Shown in pieces: positions 1 through 11,600 of a stretch of 64,000 bases of DNA. The position numbers and the translations under genes are program-made. The notes below the pieces were generated by a model. It did not search any database and was not told where the DNA came from. It saw nothing but the letters and a program-made list of their open reading frames with translations. Within the stretch, counting starts at the first letter, position 1. The number at the start of each line of letters is the position of its first letter. Origin of the DNA: Ursus arctos (taxonomy: Eukaryota > Chordata > Mammalia > Carnivora > Ursidae); the NCBI RefSeq assembly GCF_023065955.2, contig NW_026623078.1:7388199-7452198 (forward strand), given 5' to 3'.

Positions 1-119
1 AGTATTGCTCTCTATGAATGGGGTTAGAGCATATGGAGGCATTTGGTTCCCAGGCATGAGGTGAACGCCCCGCTGGGCCTCCCGCGGTAATAGGGCTATA
101 ATGTGTGCGCTGTGATGAG

Positions 120-165
120 ATTTCTTTATCTCTTCTTGTCTTTTCGCTCTTTTCTTTTCTTTCTT

Positions 166-198
<33 letters not shown>

Positions 199-420
199 AG
201 AATGTGGACAATGGGAATTGTGCAGTGGCAGTGGAATACACCTCCTGGAGACATATGCAATCTCTCTCTCACTCTTTCCATCTCTCCCTCTCCCTCTGTG
301 CATCTCTCTGTCTGTGTCTGTGTCTCCCTGTCTACCACACAATCACACATTCACAATCACACCACATAGAGACACAAAAGACACCCCAACACCAAGCCTC
401 ATGCACACACACACACACCA
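120..420. repeat. Simple repeats: poly-T, CT-rich, CA-rich
   Basis: A pyrimidine run with about 28 consecutive T residues (about 169-197) is followed by a CTCTCT/CTGTGT tract and an ACACACAC tract. The open frames here are low-complexity Phe/Leu/Ser or Lys/Glu runs and are not genes. Confidence 0.9.
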
Positions 421-1427
421 CACACAGGGAATACAATGGCTTCCTAGGACTGTAGACACATGGACACACTTTTTCACCTGGGAAATCTCCTGTCCACCAC
501 ACCCCCACAACCCAATCAGGGTGGCTCGCCAGACGGAGGATTGCAAAGATGCCCCACCTGCATTAACATCTAGAGTTTTATCTCAGGAAGACGCTGATTC
601 CAGAATACGTACCGCTCTCACTGGTGGTTGAAGGTGTCACCTGCAGGGACAGAAAAGAGGACACCGTGAGGCTCAGGTCATGCTACACACTATCTGTCTG
701 TGTGAGCTTTATTTCCCTCAATGACTTTAGGAACCCAGATGGAACACAGTGGTTGAGTCCAACGACCCCAAAGTAAGTGAACTGGATGCCTTAGGAAGTT
801 GTTTTTCCTGGGGGACATGTCTGTCCAGTCCATTCAGGACGATGACTACAAAATGCTTCATCCAAGCAGGAGAAAGTGTTACTGAGGGACAGGATCCTAC
901 CACAGCGTTTAGAACCATGTTTGGTGTTGCCAATGCTAAATGTCCTCTCGATCAGCTAACGGTTGGCAGAGACAACCACTCCATGCTCTCCCAAAAAGGA
1001 AAATTGTATGAGATCTATATGTATAATCTCAAATATACATTGTCTGAATTTCATCTGAATTTGATTGGAAAGAAACCAAGAAAGCAACATCTGTTCCTCG
1101 GACAAAGAACTTCTAGCTCACCATGGCAAGAGGTGTGCCTCCGGCGCTGTCTCCTTTGATGGGATCCATGTCTTCCTCCAAGGCATCTAGGACACAGAGT
1201 ACCCGTCAGCACATTCCTCTTGTTGCTCAAGAATATTCATGGAATGTTGCTGGATATGGACACAAGGCTGGGGTGTATGCAGCCAGCTGGTTTCCAAGCA
1301 TGAACTGAAGTGCCCCTGCTGGGCCACCCACTGCAGTAAGGCTCTAAAGTGTGCAGTGTGATAACATGGCTTTGGAGAAGGGTGACATCATGCAGTATCT
1401 GTCTGACATATCTCCTGGAGAAACACC

Positions 1428-1503
1428 TCTCTCTCTCTCTCTCTCTCTCTCTATGTTTCTGTCTTCTCTCTCTCTGTCTCTGTCTTTGTATCTCTTTCTC
1501 TTG

Positions 1504-1538
<35 letters not shown>

Positions 1539-1545
1539 TCACAAT
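1428..1545. repeat. Simple repeat (CT)n followed by (CA)n
   Basis: A long CTCTCT run, then mixed CTGTCT, then about ten CA units. It occupies the same place in the second tandem unit as the tract at 240-420 does in the first. Confidence 0.9.
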
Positions 1546-2775
1546 CACACTACACAAGACACCTAACCCCCAAGCCTCATGCACACACACCCACACCACC
1601 CAGGGGGAATGCATTGGTTTCCTAGGACTGGGGACACATGCACATAGTTTCTCACCTGGAGTCTGCTTTTCCCCACACTCCCAAGCCTCAGTCCTACCAG
1701 GAATCTGGAATCAGATGGTTCTCCAGACTGAGGACAGTGAGGACATCCCCCCAACCTGCCTTACCATCTAGAGTTTTTCCTCAGCAAGGGACTGATTCCA
1801 GAATACGTACCACCTCCACATGGTTCTGGGGCCACCTGCATTTACAGAAAAGAACACACCCTGAGGGTCAGGTCATATGCATACTGTGTCATCACCGGTT
1901 CTCTTGGTGACTATTGAAAACCAAATGAGAAACAGCAGGAAAGACAAAGGCCCAGAAAGGAAGCACAGTGTGCACCCATGGAAAAGGCATGAGCTTTTCC
2001 TGGGGGATGGATCTTTCAAATTCCCTGAAGCACAATTACAAAACTCTTAATTCAGGGAGGAAAAACCGCTTCTGAGTAAAAGGTCCCCTACCACACAGTT
2101 TACAACCTCCCCTCCCAACACCCCAAGAAAATGGTACCTCACGTCTAAAAACTATACTGTCATGTTGTCATAGCTGAACTCACTTCAAAAAGACGAAACT
2201 CAAGTAAGAAACATTTCTTTCTCAGGCAAAGACAGCCAAGCTTACCCTCGATGTGTTGGGCCATGGTGCTTTCTTGCCAAGGTCCTCCTTGATAGACTCT
2301 GAAAGGACACAGAGTAAGTGTCAGTCCATTGTTGGTCCTACTCGGGAATTACTCTGTGATCACTGTTGATATGGACACGGGACAAGACTGTATGGGAGTG
2401 ACTGGTTAAGAAGCATGGGCTGAGCTGCTGCTGGGCCATTCTCCTTGGTGGGTGAGGAAAAGCAAACAAGAGGATGAGAAAATGAAGGAGAAACAGACCT
2501 TTGACTTTCTAGCTTAAGGCAACCTGGTCGATGTGAGTCAGTTAGTCTACAAAGAGGTCGCCTGGTTGCACACTGTGGTGTCGTGAGGGAGCCCCACCCC
2601 TCCCTCTGCCCGTAGCGAAGTCTCTCTATTTGTTCTGCCAGGACAAAGCTCCTCCAACTGGCCATCCGAATGGGAGACAGACTAGAGGACACAGAGTACC
2701 TTCCCGCCACGGTGCTCTATCTCATGAATGACTCAGAGAGCTCTGCTTGACTTGAATGACAGAACAGTGGAGATG

Positions 2776-3015
2776 GATGTGGTTGGTTAAACAGCATGCA
2801 GTTGCCAATGGCAAGATTTGATTCCTTCTGATGGTTGAGTAATTTACAGTGTATCTATATTACAAACTGAGGGCTGCTGAAGGGGGGGTTGGTGAGGGAT
2901 GTGGTTGGTTTAACAGCATGCACTTGCCAATGACAAGATTTGAGTCCTTCAACAGTTGAGTAATATTCCCATATATCTAGAGAACACACTGAGGCTGCTG
3001 AAATGGGAGGATGGG
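2776..3015. repeat. Two-copy 122 bp direct repeat
   Basis: GATGTGGTTGGTT is followed by AACAGCATGCA, TTGCCAATG and AAGATTTGA at 2,776 and again at 2,898, giving a period of 122 bp. The middle of each copy (AAGATTTGA...GGTTGAGTAAT) resembles the antisense strand of an L1 3' region. Confidence 0.75.
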
Positions 3016-3157
3016 GTAATTGGGTGATGGGCCTTAAGGAGGGCACTTGATGGAATGACAATTGGCTGTTACCGCAACAGATGAACCACTAAGTTCTACC
3101 CCTGAAACTACTAATACAGTATATGTTACCTAATTTGAATTTACATTAAAAAAGAAA
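2990..3157 (+). mobile_element. L1 3'-end fragment, carnivore type
   Basis: The order GGGTGATGGGCCTTAAGGAG, GGCACTTGATGGAATGA, TCTACCCCTGAAACTA, TATATGTTACCTAATTTGAA and an A-rich tail matches the 3' end of the older L1 at 63,500-63,650. Only the last 170 bp are present. Confidence 0.8.
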
Positions 3158-3639
3158 AGCCTGCAGTTGGCTATTGGTGAGCCCCCTTCTTCATGGAAGG
3201 AGATGCAGAGAAGAGAAGCAGCAAAGAAGGGAGAAACAGAGTCCTGGCTTTGCCATTGAAGGCAAAGGTACACCTGAAACGAATGGAATATGGTGTGTCA
3301 ACTCAACTACTTCCATTCAAAAATAATGATGAAAAATAAAGACACCCTAAAGACAGAAGATAGTCCAAAAATTTAAAAATATGAAATAAATAAAAATAAC
3401 ATCATTAATCTTATGGTATTTTTCTGTCCAGTGTGTGTCTCATGTATGTGTTCACTGAGTCGGGTGGCTCTCCATGCTAGCAGTAGTCATCCACTAATGG
3501 GATGGTCCTTTACAGTGGGAAGCCTGGGTTCCTCCTGATGTCCTCTACCCCATCTCTGTAAGAGAGGTGCAGGAAAAAGAGTGGACCCTGGGTTAGTAAC
3601 CAAATGTTACTTGGAGTTCTTATTTGTCCTTGTTGCTTG
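3158..3639. other. Unassigned non-coding stretch
   Basis: AT-rich around 3,300-3,410, with short A-runs. I see no long open frame, recognised repeat or splice structure. Confidence 0.4.
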
Positions 3640-5070
3640 GGAGTGTCATTGCCAGCACTGGAGGCTTTCTGGGGCTCAGGGGGATCATGCAATCAAAGAG
3701 CATTAAACTCTCTCTTGATTCCCATTTGGGGCCAGCCACTGAGAAGTGACCCAACACTGAGAGAGATTTACCAGGTTTTTCAATGTTGTGCCTCCCAGTC
3801 TCAAAATCTGTGAGCTGGACAGTTTGGACCTTCTGTGTGCTTTTCACACTAAGGGCTATGCCCAAGTCTGCCCTCCGTGTGACCACTGAGGCCACCTCAT
3901 AATGGTAGACAGTACTTGGGATCTCTGTAGACTCATGCAGTTCAGATATATACACAGGCCTTGGAAAGATCCTGCATGGTTTCTGTTGAACCCATGGCTC
4001 AGAGCTATGCTTGTCAGTGTGGGAAGTGCAGTTCATATCTCAGAGTAGCAGCATGGGCCCAGCCATCTGGGTGCACATTTTGGCATTTCCACTTAAGAGC
4101 TTGTGCGCTTGGGCTCATTCAGCTCTGTGCCTCAGTTTCTCCATCTGAAGAGCGCCCTTAGCAAGCAAAGTACACTGCATTGGTGGTGAGGGTTGAATGG
4201 TTAGTGTAAGTAAAGCATGCCATGGAAATGCTCAGGAAGGTTCCTTGGAGGTGAAATGTCTCGTCTGAGATGACATAACTCCACAAAACTCAGAGCTGCA
4301 GTCAAACTCTGCTGTCCAAGCTCCCAGGCCAGTGCTTTCCCCACGACACACACCTGCTTTGCCTAAAAAGGACTCCTTTATGTTAAGCCAGACCCGGTGC
4401 TTAAGGAGTCACATAAAGGTCTCAGAAATGCTTTTCCTGACTGCCTGAGGACACACTAAGTGGCCATTTCCCAAAATAATGTGCATGATGCTCCCAGAAT
4501 GAATAAGTTGCCTGACCTGACAGCTATCTGGTCCAACACGACGAACACCAGTTGACTGGTGGGAGAGAGCTTATGTACCTAACATACTCGTGTTCTACAA
4601 CGTGTGAAACTCTATCATCTTGTGTGATTTCCTCCTCCTACACGTGAGCACCTCAAGCTAAGACCTGTTGCCCAGTCATGCGAAAGACCAGAGCTTCGCC
4701 TTTGCACAGCGCGCTGGATGCAGACTCAGGGGACCTGACCTGTGCATTACCTCACAACCACATGAATAGAGGCTCGTGCTTTTCTAAAACTGGAGCTCTA
4801 TGTGCACAAGGATGCAATTGTCTACATACAGAAATTCATATGTCTCTTCATCTCAAAATGTTACCTTTTCTTTTTTCTATGTTACTAACTCCCTATGTAC
4901 ATGCGTATCTATCCATCTCTGTCAATGGGTTTCTTGGTCTGTCATTGTGTGTGAAAGGCTGGATACTCAATGGATATATGTAAAAACACATATATTCTCT
5001 ATTTTCACTAGTCCATACCTCTGGGAGGGTAACACATCGAGTGAAAGCATATGGCTGATATTTTGTAAAC
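3640..5070. repeat. Diverged duplicated segment, copy A
   Basis: It aligns in order with 10,050-11,600. Shared landmarks include CTGAGAAGT (3,739 and 10,190), GTGACCAC then GACCTCATAATG-like sequence (about 3,880 and 10,377), a GAGATNNCA...CACAA block (about 4,270 and 10,744), CTGCTTTGCCTAAA (4,353 and 10,826) and a GTGTGAAACTCTATCATCTT-like block (about 4,602 and 11,092). Both copies carry a MIR at the same place. No open frame is shared, so this is probably duplicated non-coding DNA. Confidence 0.7.
4080..4215 (+). mobile_element. MIR SINE remnant
   Basis: TGCCTCAGTTTCTCCATCTG is the hallmark of the MIR 3' half. It sits at the same place in duplicated copy A as the MIR at 10,515-10,690 in copy B. 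Confidence 0.7.
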
Positions 5071-5519
5071 CTCTAACTTAGGATAACAGCCAATGTAAAA
5101 GGTGGAACGTCAAAGAAAACGTGTGTTTTGCTATGTAAGCTGACAACTAGACACAGGCTTCTCGGCTGTTTTTGGAGACCTGGTTATATGAATGGAAGCA
5201 GCGTGTGCCCAAATATCTTGAAGTCAAGACACATTTCAGGAGAAGGGAGATTGAGGGCACATGAAGACAAAAGTAGAGGGCTCCACATGCAAGGATCATG
5301 GCAATCACTGTCCACCCTACGAACAAGAAAAAGCCTGAGGACACTGAAAAATCAACCACTCTCGCATCCATGGAGAGGGGAGGACACAGGACAAACATGG
5401 CCCTGAGGAGACAGGAAAGGGAACACAGGGAATCCAGGTTTCCTGGAGCACAGACTCTCTAGCAGAATATACTGTTTCTCCAGCTCACTGGACCATTCAG
5501 CAAGAGACCACATGCTGGG
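5071..5519. other. Unassigned non-coding stretch
   Basis: Short open frames occur on both strands, but none has a recognisable family, start context or splice signals. It lies between duplicated copy A and an old L1 fragment. Confidence 0.4.
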
Positions 5520-6513
5520 CCATAAAACACACCCCAACACATCTCAAAGAGTAGAAGCAATACAACAGCTGCTCTCAGACCTCTATGAAATTAAACTAGA
5601 GCTCAACCACAGCAAGAAATCTTGGGAAATCCCCAAATAGCTGGAAATTTTTAAAAAATGGTCAAAGAGGAAGTTTCAAGAGAAGCTTGAAAAGATTTTG
5701 AACTAAACGAAATGAAAACATACGTTGACAAAAATGTATGCAAAGGCAGTGCCTGGGAGAATTTATACTACTGAATGTCATCATGTTGGAAAGTAAGAAA
5801 GATTCAAAGTGAATAGGCTTCCTCCTTAGAAAACAAGGCAAAAAAGAGTCATGTCATATAAAGCAAGTAAGAGAAAAAAAATCATGTAATTGCAGATACC
5901 AATGAAATGGAACACAAAAAACTCTCGGACAAAAAATACCAAACCAAGACAAAAGCTGGTTCTTTGTAAATATCAGTAAAATGGATAAAGCTCTAGCCTG
6001 ACTAACCATGAAGAAAGAGGGAAGACACACATAAACATGAGATGAAAGAGGAGACATCACGTTGAAAGGATTCTAAAGGAATACATGGAAAAATTCTAGG
6101 ATTCCTGAAAGGAAGGAGGCCAATTCCTTCAAAGTCACAAAACTACCAAAACCCACTGAAAGGAAATAGATGATCTGAACAGGCAGGTATCAAAGACATT
6201 TAACTGATAGTTAATACATTTCCCAGGGAGGAAGAGCCGGCCCCAGATGGTTTGACTGGTGAATCCTATCAAATCTTACAAAGCAAAACACAGTCTTGCT
6301 GTGTCATCCAGCCATCTCACTCCTAGGTATTTACCTGGTTGAGTTGAAAAATGTGTCCACATGAAAACTGGCCCAGGAGTGCTTCTATCGGCTTGATTTA
6401 TGAACACCAAATCTAGAGGCGACTAAGCTGTCCTACACTAGGTGAACGGAGAAACAACCGGCAATACACCCTTACGATGCAATACGATTTGATAATAAAC
6501 AGAGCTGAGCTAC
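5520..6513 (+). mobile_element. Old mammalian L1 fragment (ORF2 remnant)
   Basis: Degraded ORF2 landmarks appear in order: CTGGGCCATAAAACACA, a CTTTGAAATT-like segment, a GCAGTGCC-like segment, AAAGCTGGTTCTTTG (about 5,951), an AGCCTGACTAACCATG-like segment and CCAGATGGTTT. Divergence is much higher than in the L1 copies after 23 kb. No reading frame survives. It is split from its 3' end by the SINE at 6,514. Confidence 0.75.
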
Positions 6514-6732
6514 CAGAGCACATAGCTGGCTCACTCAGTTAAGCATCCAACTCTTGATCTGGGCTCAGGTCATGATCTTAGGGGCATGATATCCAGCCCC
6601 ACGTCAGACGGGTTCCCTGCTGAGCTTGGAGGCTGCTGAAGATTCTCTCTCCCTCTTCCTCCGCCCCTCCCCACACACTTTCACTCTCTCTCTGTCTCAA
6701 ACAATAATAAAAAGAAGATTAAAAAAATAATT
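6514..6732 (+). mobile_element. Can-SINE, old copy
   Basis: tRNA-derived head (GGCTCACTCAGTTAAGCATC), GGGCTCAGGTCATGATCTTA, CT-rich middle and a TCTCAAACAATAATAAAA tail. It is inserted in the 3' part of the old L1; flanks read GAGCTACC and TTGAGCAATC. Confidence 0.85.
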
Positions 6733-7140
6733 GAGCAATCAAGTCACAAAAAGACATCGACGAATGTGAACTGTATAGATAAAAGTGAAAGAAGTCAGTC
6801 TGGAAAAGCAACATGCTTTACAGTTCCAACTAGATGACATTCTGGAGAAAGGAAAGCTATAGAGATGACAAAAGGTCAACGGTTGTTAAGATTTCTAGAG
6901 AAAGGGCAAAGGCATGAATAGGTTAAACACAGGATTTTCAAGGCAGTGAAGTTACTCTGTACATGGTGGATACACGACTTTACGCATTTGTTGAAACCCA
7001 TACTCCTGCACAACACGGAGCAGACCTTCCTAGCGATGCTGGCATTCAATGAGTATTAATATCGCTACACTGGTTTGTGATTCGTGACATGTGTTCCACA
7101 CCGATGAAGCTTTTAAGGATTGTGGAAATTGTGCGCCAAG
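6733..7140 (+). mobile_element. Old L1 3' end
   Basis: It continues the 5,520 fragment after the SINE: AAAAAGACAT, AGTGAAAGAAGTCAGTCTG, GATGACATTCTGGA, then the 3' UTR-type GGCAGTGAAGTTACTCTGTA and TGGTGGATACACGAC. These are typical of old mammalian L1M 3' ends. Confidence 0.75.
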
Positions 7141-7462
7141 GGATAAGGGTGATAGGGAAACTTTTTATATTATCTGCTCAATTATCTTAATCTAAACCTA
7201 TTCGAAGTAATAACGTCTATTCATTAAAAATAATAAAAGATCTATTTTTCCTAATATTTAATAACAGACTAATGTCCATTCGGTAGCTTCACTATGCCTA
7301 CCATGAAATGTGAACAGACTTGAGTTGCAAATGCCATTTGACTACTGTGGTTATAAACTGATGAGTGACCAGCTAAATTAAAATTTTCACACGTGAAACA
7401 AAAATAATATGGCTTGGCATTTTTGTCTTAAGTATGGGACACTGAAAACTAGTGTAATGATT
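7141..7462. other. Unassigned AT-rich stretch
   Basis: AT-rich with no recognised repeat or coding frame. Confidence 0.35.
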
Positions 7463-7649
7463 CTTCTTCTTCTTTTTTCTTTTAGAGACAAAGAGAGAGT
7501 GTGAGCAGAGGAGGGGCATAGGGAAAGGGAGAGAGAATCTGAAGCAGGCTCCATACCCAGCATGGAGCCCAACACGGGGCTCAATCTCATGACCCTGACA
7601 TCATGACCTGGGCCAAAATCAAGAGTTGGACACCACCCAGGTGCCCCTA
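7463..7649 (-). mobile_element. Can-SINE, reverse
   Basis: Read on the minus strand: GGGGCACCTGGGTGGTGTCC head, TCATGATGTCAGGGTCATGA, GAGCCCCGTGTTGGGCTCCA, CT-rich body, then an A-rich tail at the left edge. Confidence 0.85.
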
Positions 7650-8004
7650 GAATAATTATTCTTGAATCAACTTAATGAATGAATTTCCACGGTACCTTCG
7701 ACAGGGTCAGAAGTGGGGTGAACCTTCGGCTTTATTCTCCTGGCCAGCTTCCGGAGACCTGGAGAAAATATGGATGTTTTCTTCACTTTTGTTTTTTGTT
7801 TTCTCAGAGACCGTGGGAAATGCATGACAACAGAAAGAGCTGTTGACATCTTGCTATCAGAAGACCATAGGAAAAGGAGTGATAAGCTCATCAGAGTTCA
7901 AACTTTTGATCCCATGGTTCATCATTTTGCCTAGCAAAGCCACCTGAGTCAGAGAGGGCTTCAGGAAGGTCTTAGGGTTCATATAGCCTTCAAATACCCC
8001 ACAG
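7650..8004. other. Unassigned non-coding stretch
   Basis: The minus-strand frames here (74 and 86 codons) have no recognisable motif, and the second runs into L1 sequence. Confidence 0.35.
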
Positions 8005-8205
8005 AGAATGTAAACTGATGCAGTCACTATGAAAACACAATATGGGACTTCATCAAAAAAATTCACAAAAGAACTACCATTACACCCAGCAATCCCACTC
8101 TTGGATAAGAAATCCATTTGAATTCAAGTCTAGATTTCAGAGAAATATCTGCCCATGTTCGGCAGCACTATTTACCAAAGCCAAGCTATAGAGACAACTT
8201 AATGT
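8005..8205 (+). mobile_element. Old L1 fragment (3' part of ORF2 region)
   Basis: GTAAACTGATGCAGTCACTA, ACCATTACACCCAGCAATCC and GCAGCACTATTTACCAAAGC are the familiar L1 region just before the end of ORF2. Strongly diverged, with no open frame. Confidence 0.75.
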
Positions 8206-9001
8206 TGAGTGGGGGAGCTGGGACAGGAATGGAGTTGGTTCCTTGGGGAGAGAGGTCCCAGAACACCTGACACCTTCCCAGACACCTTAGATCAAGCCCT
8301 GCAGCCCTGAACCAGGGCTCCCTCGTCTCTTTCTCATATCCTCCAGCCCCAAGTTGTCTGTGGGAGACAGTGGATGCCCTGGGGGAGGTGCCTGAGCCAA
8401 CAGCAAAGTCCAAATCCTAGCTCACCTTCGCACATCTAGGTTTCAACCCCTGACCCAGAACACAGTGCAGATGCCCCTTGACAAGCCCCTCTGAAGGGCC
8501 AGGGGAAGCCCAACTGTGGCCATCCTCTCACAGCATTCACCCTACTAGCTCTCTGACGTGGAGCCTTCCCCAGGACCATTTGAGCACCCTCAGGGACCAG
8601 TGGTCTGCGGGGCTCCCAAGCTGATTCAGAACCCAGGACTTTCCAAACTAATTGTCACATGACAGCTCTACCAAGAATTAGCTTCCCTTCAACTGATCAA
8701 CCCTGGCTGAGCAGTTCCTGTGAATTAACTGGAAAAATGGCCACCTGGGCTAGTGCTTTGCTGGTTTAATAAATTAAGCCTATGACCTCTAGTATCTCAC
8801 TGGTATTGATCTAAGTAAGTCTCCAAACTGCCTGGGCTAAGGCCTGGCTAAGAGTGAACCGGGACTGCACTGGCTCTGAATGGGCACCTTCCCTGTTCCT
8901 TCCTTCCTCCCCCAGATCCAGTCTTTATAGACTCCTCATCCTTCTCTAAACCCTGCAGTGGCGGGGGACCAAGCCCCACCTCCTTTGAGAGGGACCCCTC
9001 A
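8206..9001. other. Unassigned non-coding stretch, moderately GC-rich
   Basis: I see no repeat family and no convincing exon. Confidence 0.35.
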
Positions 9002-9228
9002 GGGGCGCCTGTGTGGCTCAGTGGGTCACGTGTCTGACCTGGCTCAGGTCATGATCTCAGGGTCCTGGGATCGAGCCGGGACTCTGTTTCTGCACTCTGC
9101 TTGGTGCCTGCTTGTCCCTCTTCTCCTCCCCCCCCCCCACATCCCCCTTACTCACCGCTTCTGCTCTCTCATTCTCTCTCAAATAAAATCTTTTTTTTAA
9201 AAATCAGGGAATATACAAAGGACACATA
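9002..9228 (+). mobile_element. Can-SINE with extra 3' sequence inside its target duplication
   Basis: Head GGGGCGCCTGTGTGGCTCAG, GGGTCCTGGGATCGAGCC, a poly-C run at 9,130 and an AAATAAAATCTTTTTTTTAA tail. The target duplication GAGAGGGACCC(C)T lies at 8,987-8,998 and 9,229-9,240. Between the A-tail and the right duplication are about 25 bp (CAGGGAATATACAAAGGACA and more) that are not SINE sequence. Confidence 0.85.
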
Positions 9229-9835
9229 GAGAGGGACCCTTCCATACCCACACCCTGGAGAAGCTCCCCCATCACGACTCTCCGTAAGGATCACCCAGAC
9301 CTGCTTTTGCATTTAAATCTATCATCTGCTGTATACAATTTTGCACGTGATAATAAGCAACCTTTTATTGAGAGACTTAGATTCAGATCTAAGCACGACT
9401 TTCTGTTGCATTTCATCTCACATCCTTTGTGAGGAAGCTCATCAATTGTTGACGATTTGTCAACAATGAAGTTCTATCATTGAAAACCAACCACCATTAT
9501 TCATTTGATGCTGTTTGACTTCTAGTCTTGCTTTGCAAGGCTATGTGTATATAGTCATGAAGCATGGCCTCTCTCCATGCTTGCACTTACTAGCCAACAA
9601 TGGGAGAGCTCCGGAAGGAGCAAAGGCCCCCACTGGAGCATGGACACTCCCTGGCCCAGCTGGACAAGCGTGTCCAAACAAGGATGATGGACAGCAGGCT
9701 GTTACGAGTGTTTGAGTTCTTGTTGGTCAGTGTCCCTAAAGTGTGTAGTTCATGGCATTCAAGCATTTTTTTAGGGCTCATGGGGAGAATGTTATCAAAT
9801 CTACAACACTATGTCCCCGATTCTTTTCTCTCTGT
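9229..9835. other. Unassigned non-coding stretch
   Basis: Open frames of 60-120 codons occur on both strands with no family resemblance. One of them (9,600-9,968) runs into a SINE, which argues against it. Confidence 0.35.
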
Positions 9836-9932
9836 TTTTAAAATAGGCTCCATGCCCAACATGGGGACAGAACTCACGACCCTGAGATCAAGAGTCAAAT
9901 GCTCCACTGGCGGAGCCAGCCAGGCACCGCCC
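9836..9932 (-). mobile_element. Truncated Can-SINE, reverse
   Basis: Minus-strand TGATCTCAGGGTCGTGAGTT and GTTGGGCATGGAGCCTATTT are present, preceded by a GGTGCCTGGCTGGCTC-like head. The CT-rich part and tail are almost absent. Confidence 0.75.
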
Positions 9933-10049
9933 AGCATGCTCCCTATTCTTATTCTATTTGTGCCATAACCTGAAGAGTGACTATGCCAAGACACTGATTG
10001 GCCAGGCACTGACCAGCTCTGGACAGAAGGTTAATCATGAACTGGTCCT

Positions 10050-11600
10050 TTGAGTCTTATTTTTCCTTGTCCCAGCAGTGTCCCTAAGGTCACAGGATGT
10101 CGGCATGACTAGGGCTTACTCATACTGACAATGCCATCAAACACCATGAAAGGGTCTCCTCCATTCTGACCAGATTGAGGTCAGGTGCTGAGAAGTAGCC
10201 CAGTGTTCAAACAGAGTTTGACTGGCTTGTCCTAAACGGTGCCTCCAAACCCTCAGAATCTTTGAACTGAACACAATCATGGCTTCAAATGAACCAGGCT
10301 TTCTACGTCCTTTTCAGATGAATGACTATGGCAAGATCTGGACATCTATGGCTCAAGAGCTTCCCTGGGCTATGTGACCACCGAGGTGACCTCATAATGA
10401 CAAACAGTGTTTGGGATTCCCCTTGGCTCAGGGAATTCCTGACATCCATGCAGATGCTAAAGCTTCTTTCCACAGTAACTACGGATCCCATGACTGAGTC
10501 ATAAGTGCAGTTCGGTTCAGTAGTTAGAGCACGAGCACTGGACTGCAGGCCTGGGTTCACCTCCTGGCTCCTTTACTTAGAGGAGTTCATGAACCTGGTC
10601 ACATTCATCTCTGTGCCTCCGTTCCTCCACCTGAGGAACAGGGAGAGGAAACAAATCATCACATAAGTGTGTGATGAGCATTGAAAGAATGAACACCTGT
10701 CACGTGTTCAGAAAGGTGAATTAGAGGGTCTAGATCTTGCCTGAGATCTCACAATTTCACAAGTTCCAGAGCTGGATTCAAATCTGGGAGTCTGAGTTCC
10801 CAGACCATTGCTCTGTGACACACAGCTGCTTTGCCTAAATACAAGCATTTTACCCCAACACGATTTCCTTTGGACAGAATCAGAGGCAAACAACAACAAC
10901 AACAACAAAAAGCAAACGAGCAAACCTATTGCGTCTCCCTGAATCCACTTTCTGGGGCCCTTGTCCACAAATATCCATGACTGTTCTCTAAAATGTTCCA
11001 GTTGCCTGTCTTAAGGTCAGCAGATCAAATGAGATGAATCCCAGTGTAAAGGAAGGGAGGGTCACTGTTACAAAGTCTTGTGTTTTCAAACATGTGAAAC
11101 AATGCCATCTTGCATTATTTATTCCTCGCACAAATAGAAGTGCCTCCAAACAAACTAGGAGTTCCTGAGACCCTTGTCAACTCATAGAAAAAAAAACATA
11201 GCTTAGCTTTTGGGAAGAGATCTGGATGAAAGTTCAGGAGAACTAAGAAACACATTACATCAAAACCACTTTAATGTAGACACGTTCTGTTTTCAAGCTA
11301 TAATCCTATGTGCAAACATATGCAATCATCTCGATATACATATATACTTATATATATAATGTGTGTGTCTCTGCTCTTGTGTCTACATCACCTATTTTTC
11401 TTTGTGCATCACTAATAATCTGTGTACTTGGTTATCGATCACTCATTAACTCGATCCATTAACCAGTTACCCATCTTTCACCATACATTAAAGGCCGGCT
11501 ATTCATTGCGGCACCGAGAAAAAAAGGTCATGCTATTGTCACCATACTTACGTCTGGGGTGCTGAATGGGACGGGTGGTAGCATACCATTGAAATCTCTA
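10050..11600. repeat. Diverged duplicated segment, copy B
   Basis: Partner of 3,640-5,070, same order and orientation, about 6.4 kb apart. Indels between landmarks explain the slightly greater length. It includes a MIR and a short (CAA)n at 10,891-10,908. No shared open frame. Confidence 0.7.
10515..10690 (+). mobile_element. MIR SINE
   Basis: CAGTAGTTAGAGCACGAGCA, GGACTGCAGGCCTGGGTTCA and a TCTGTGCCTCCGTTCCTCCA block follow the MIR consensus order (tRNA-like part, core, then the cytosine-rich 3' part). Confidence 0.85.

Larger units (their letters stand above)
1..2775. repeat. Diverged tandem block, units of about 1.1 kb then 0.4 kb
   Basis: The same order of landmarks recurs. A segment ending in a GGACACAGAGTA motif (1,189; 2,304; 2,696) is followed by a stretch with TGGATATGGACAC-type sequence, CCAAGCATGA and a CTGGGCCA motif (near 40-95, 1,250-1,330 and 2,365-2,445). 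Units 1 and 2 then share a CT/CA simple-repeat tract, an ATTCCAGAATACGTACC motif (about 600 and 1,797) and a GGTCAGGTCAT-like motif. Spacing between the GGACACAG landmarks is 1,115 and 392 bp, so the third unit is internally deleted. The first unit starts before the window. Similarity is moderate by eye, so this is an old duplication. I recognise no gene in it. Confidence 0.65.

Noticed and set aside
103..631. Small open frames rich in Phe/Leu/Ser or Lys/Arg/Glu
   Set aside because: Direct translations of poly-T, CT and CA simple repeats.
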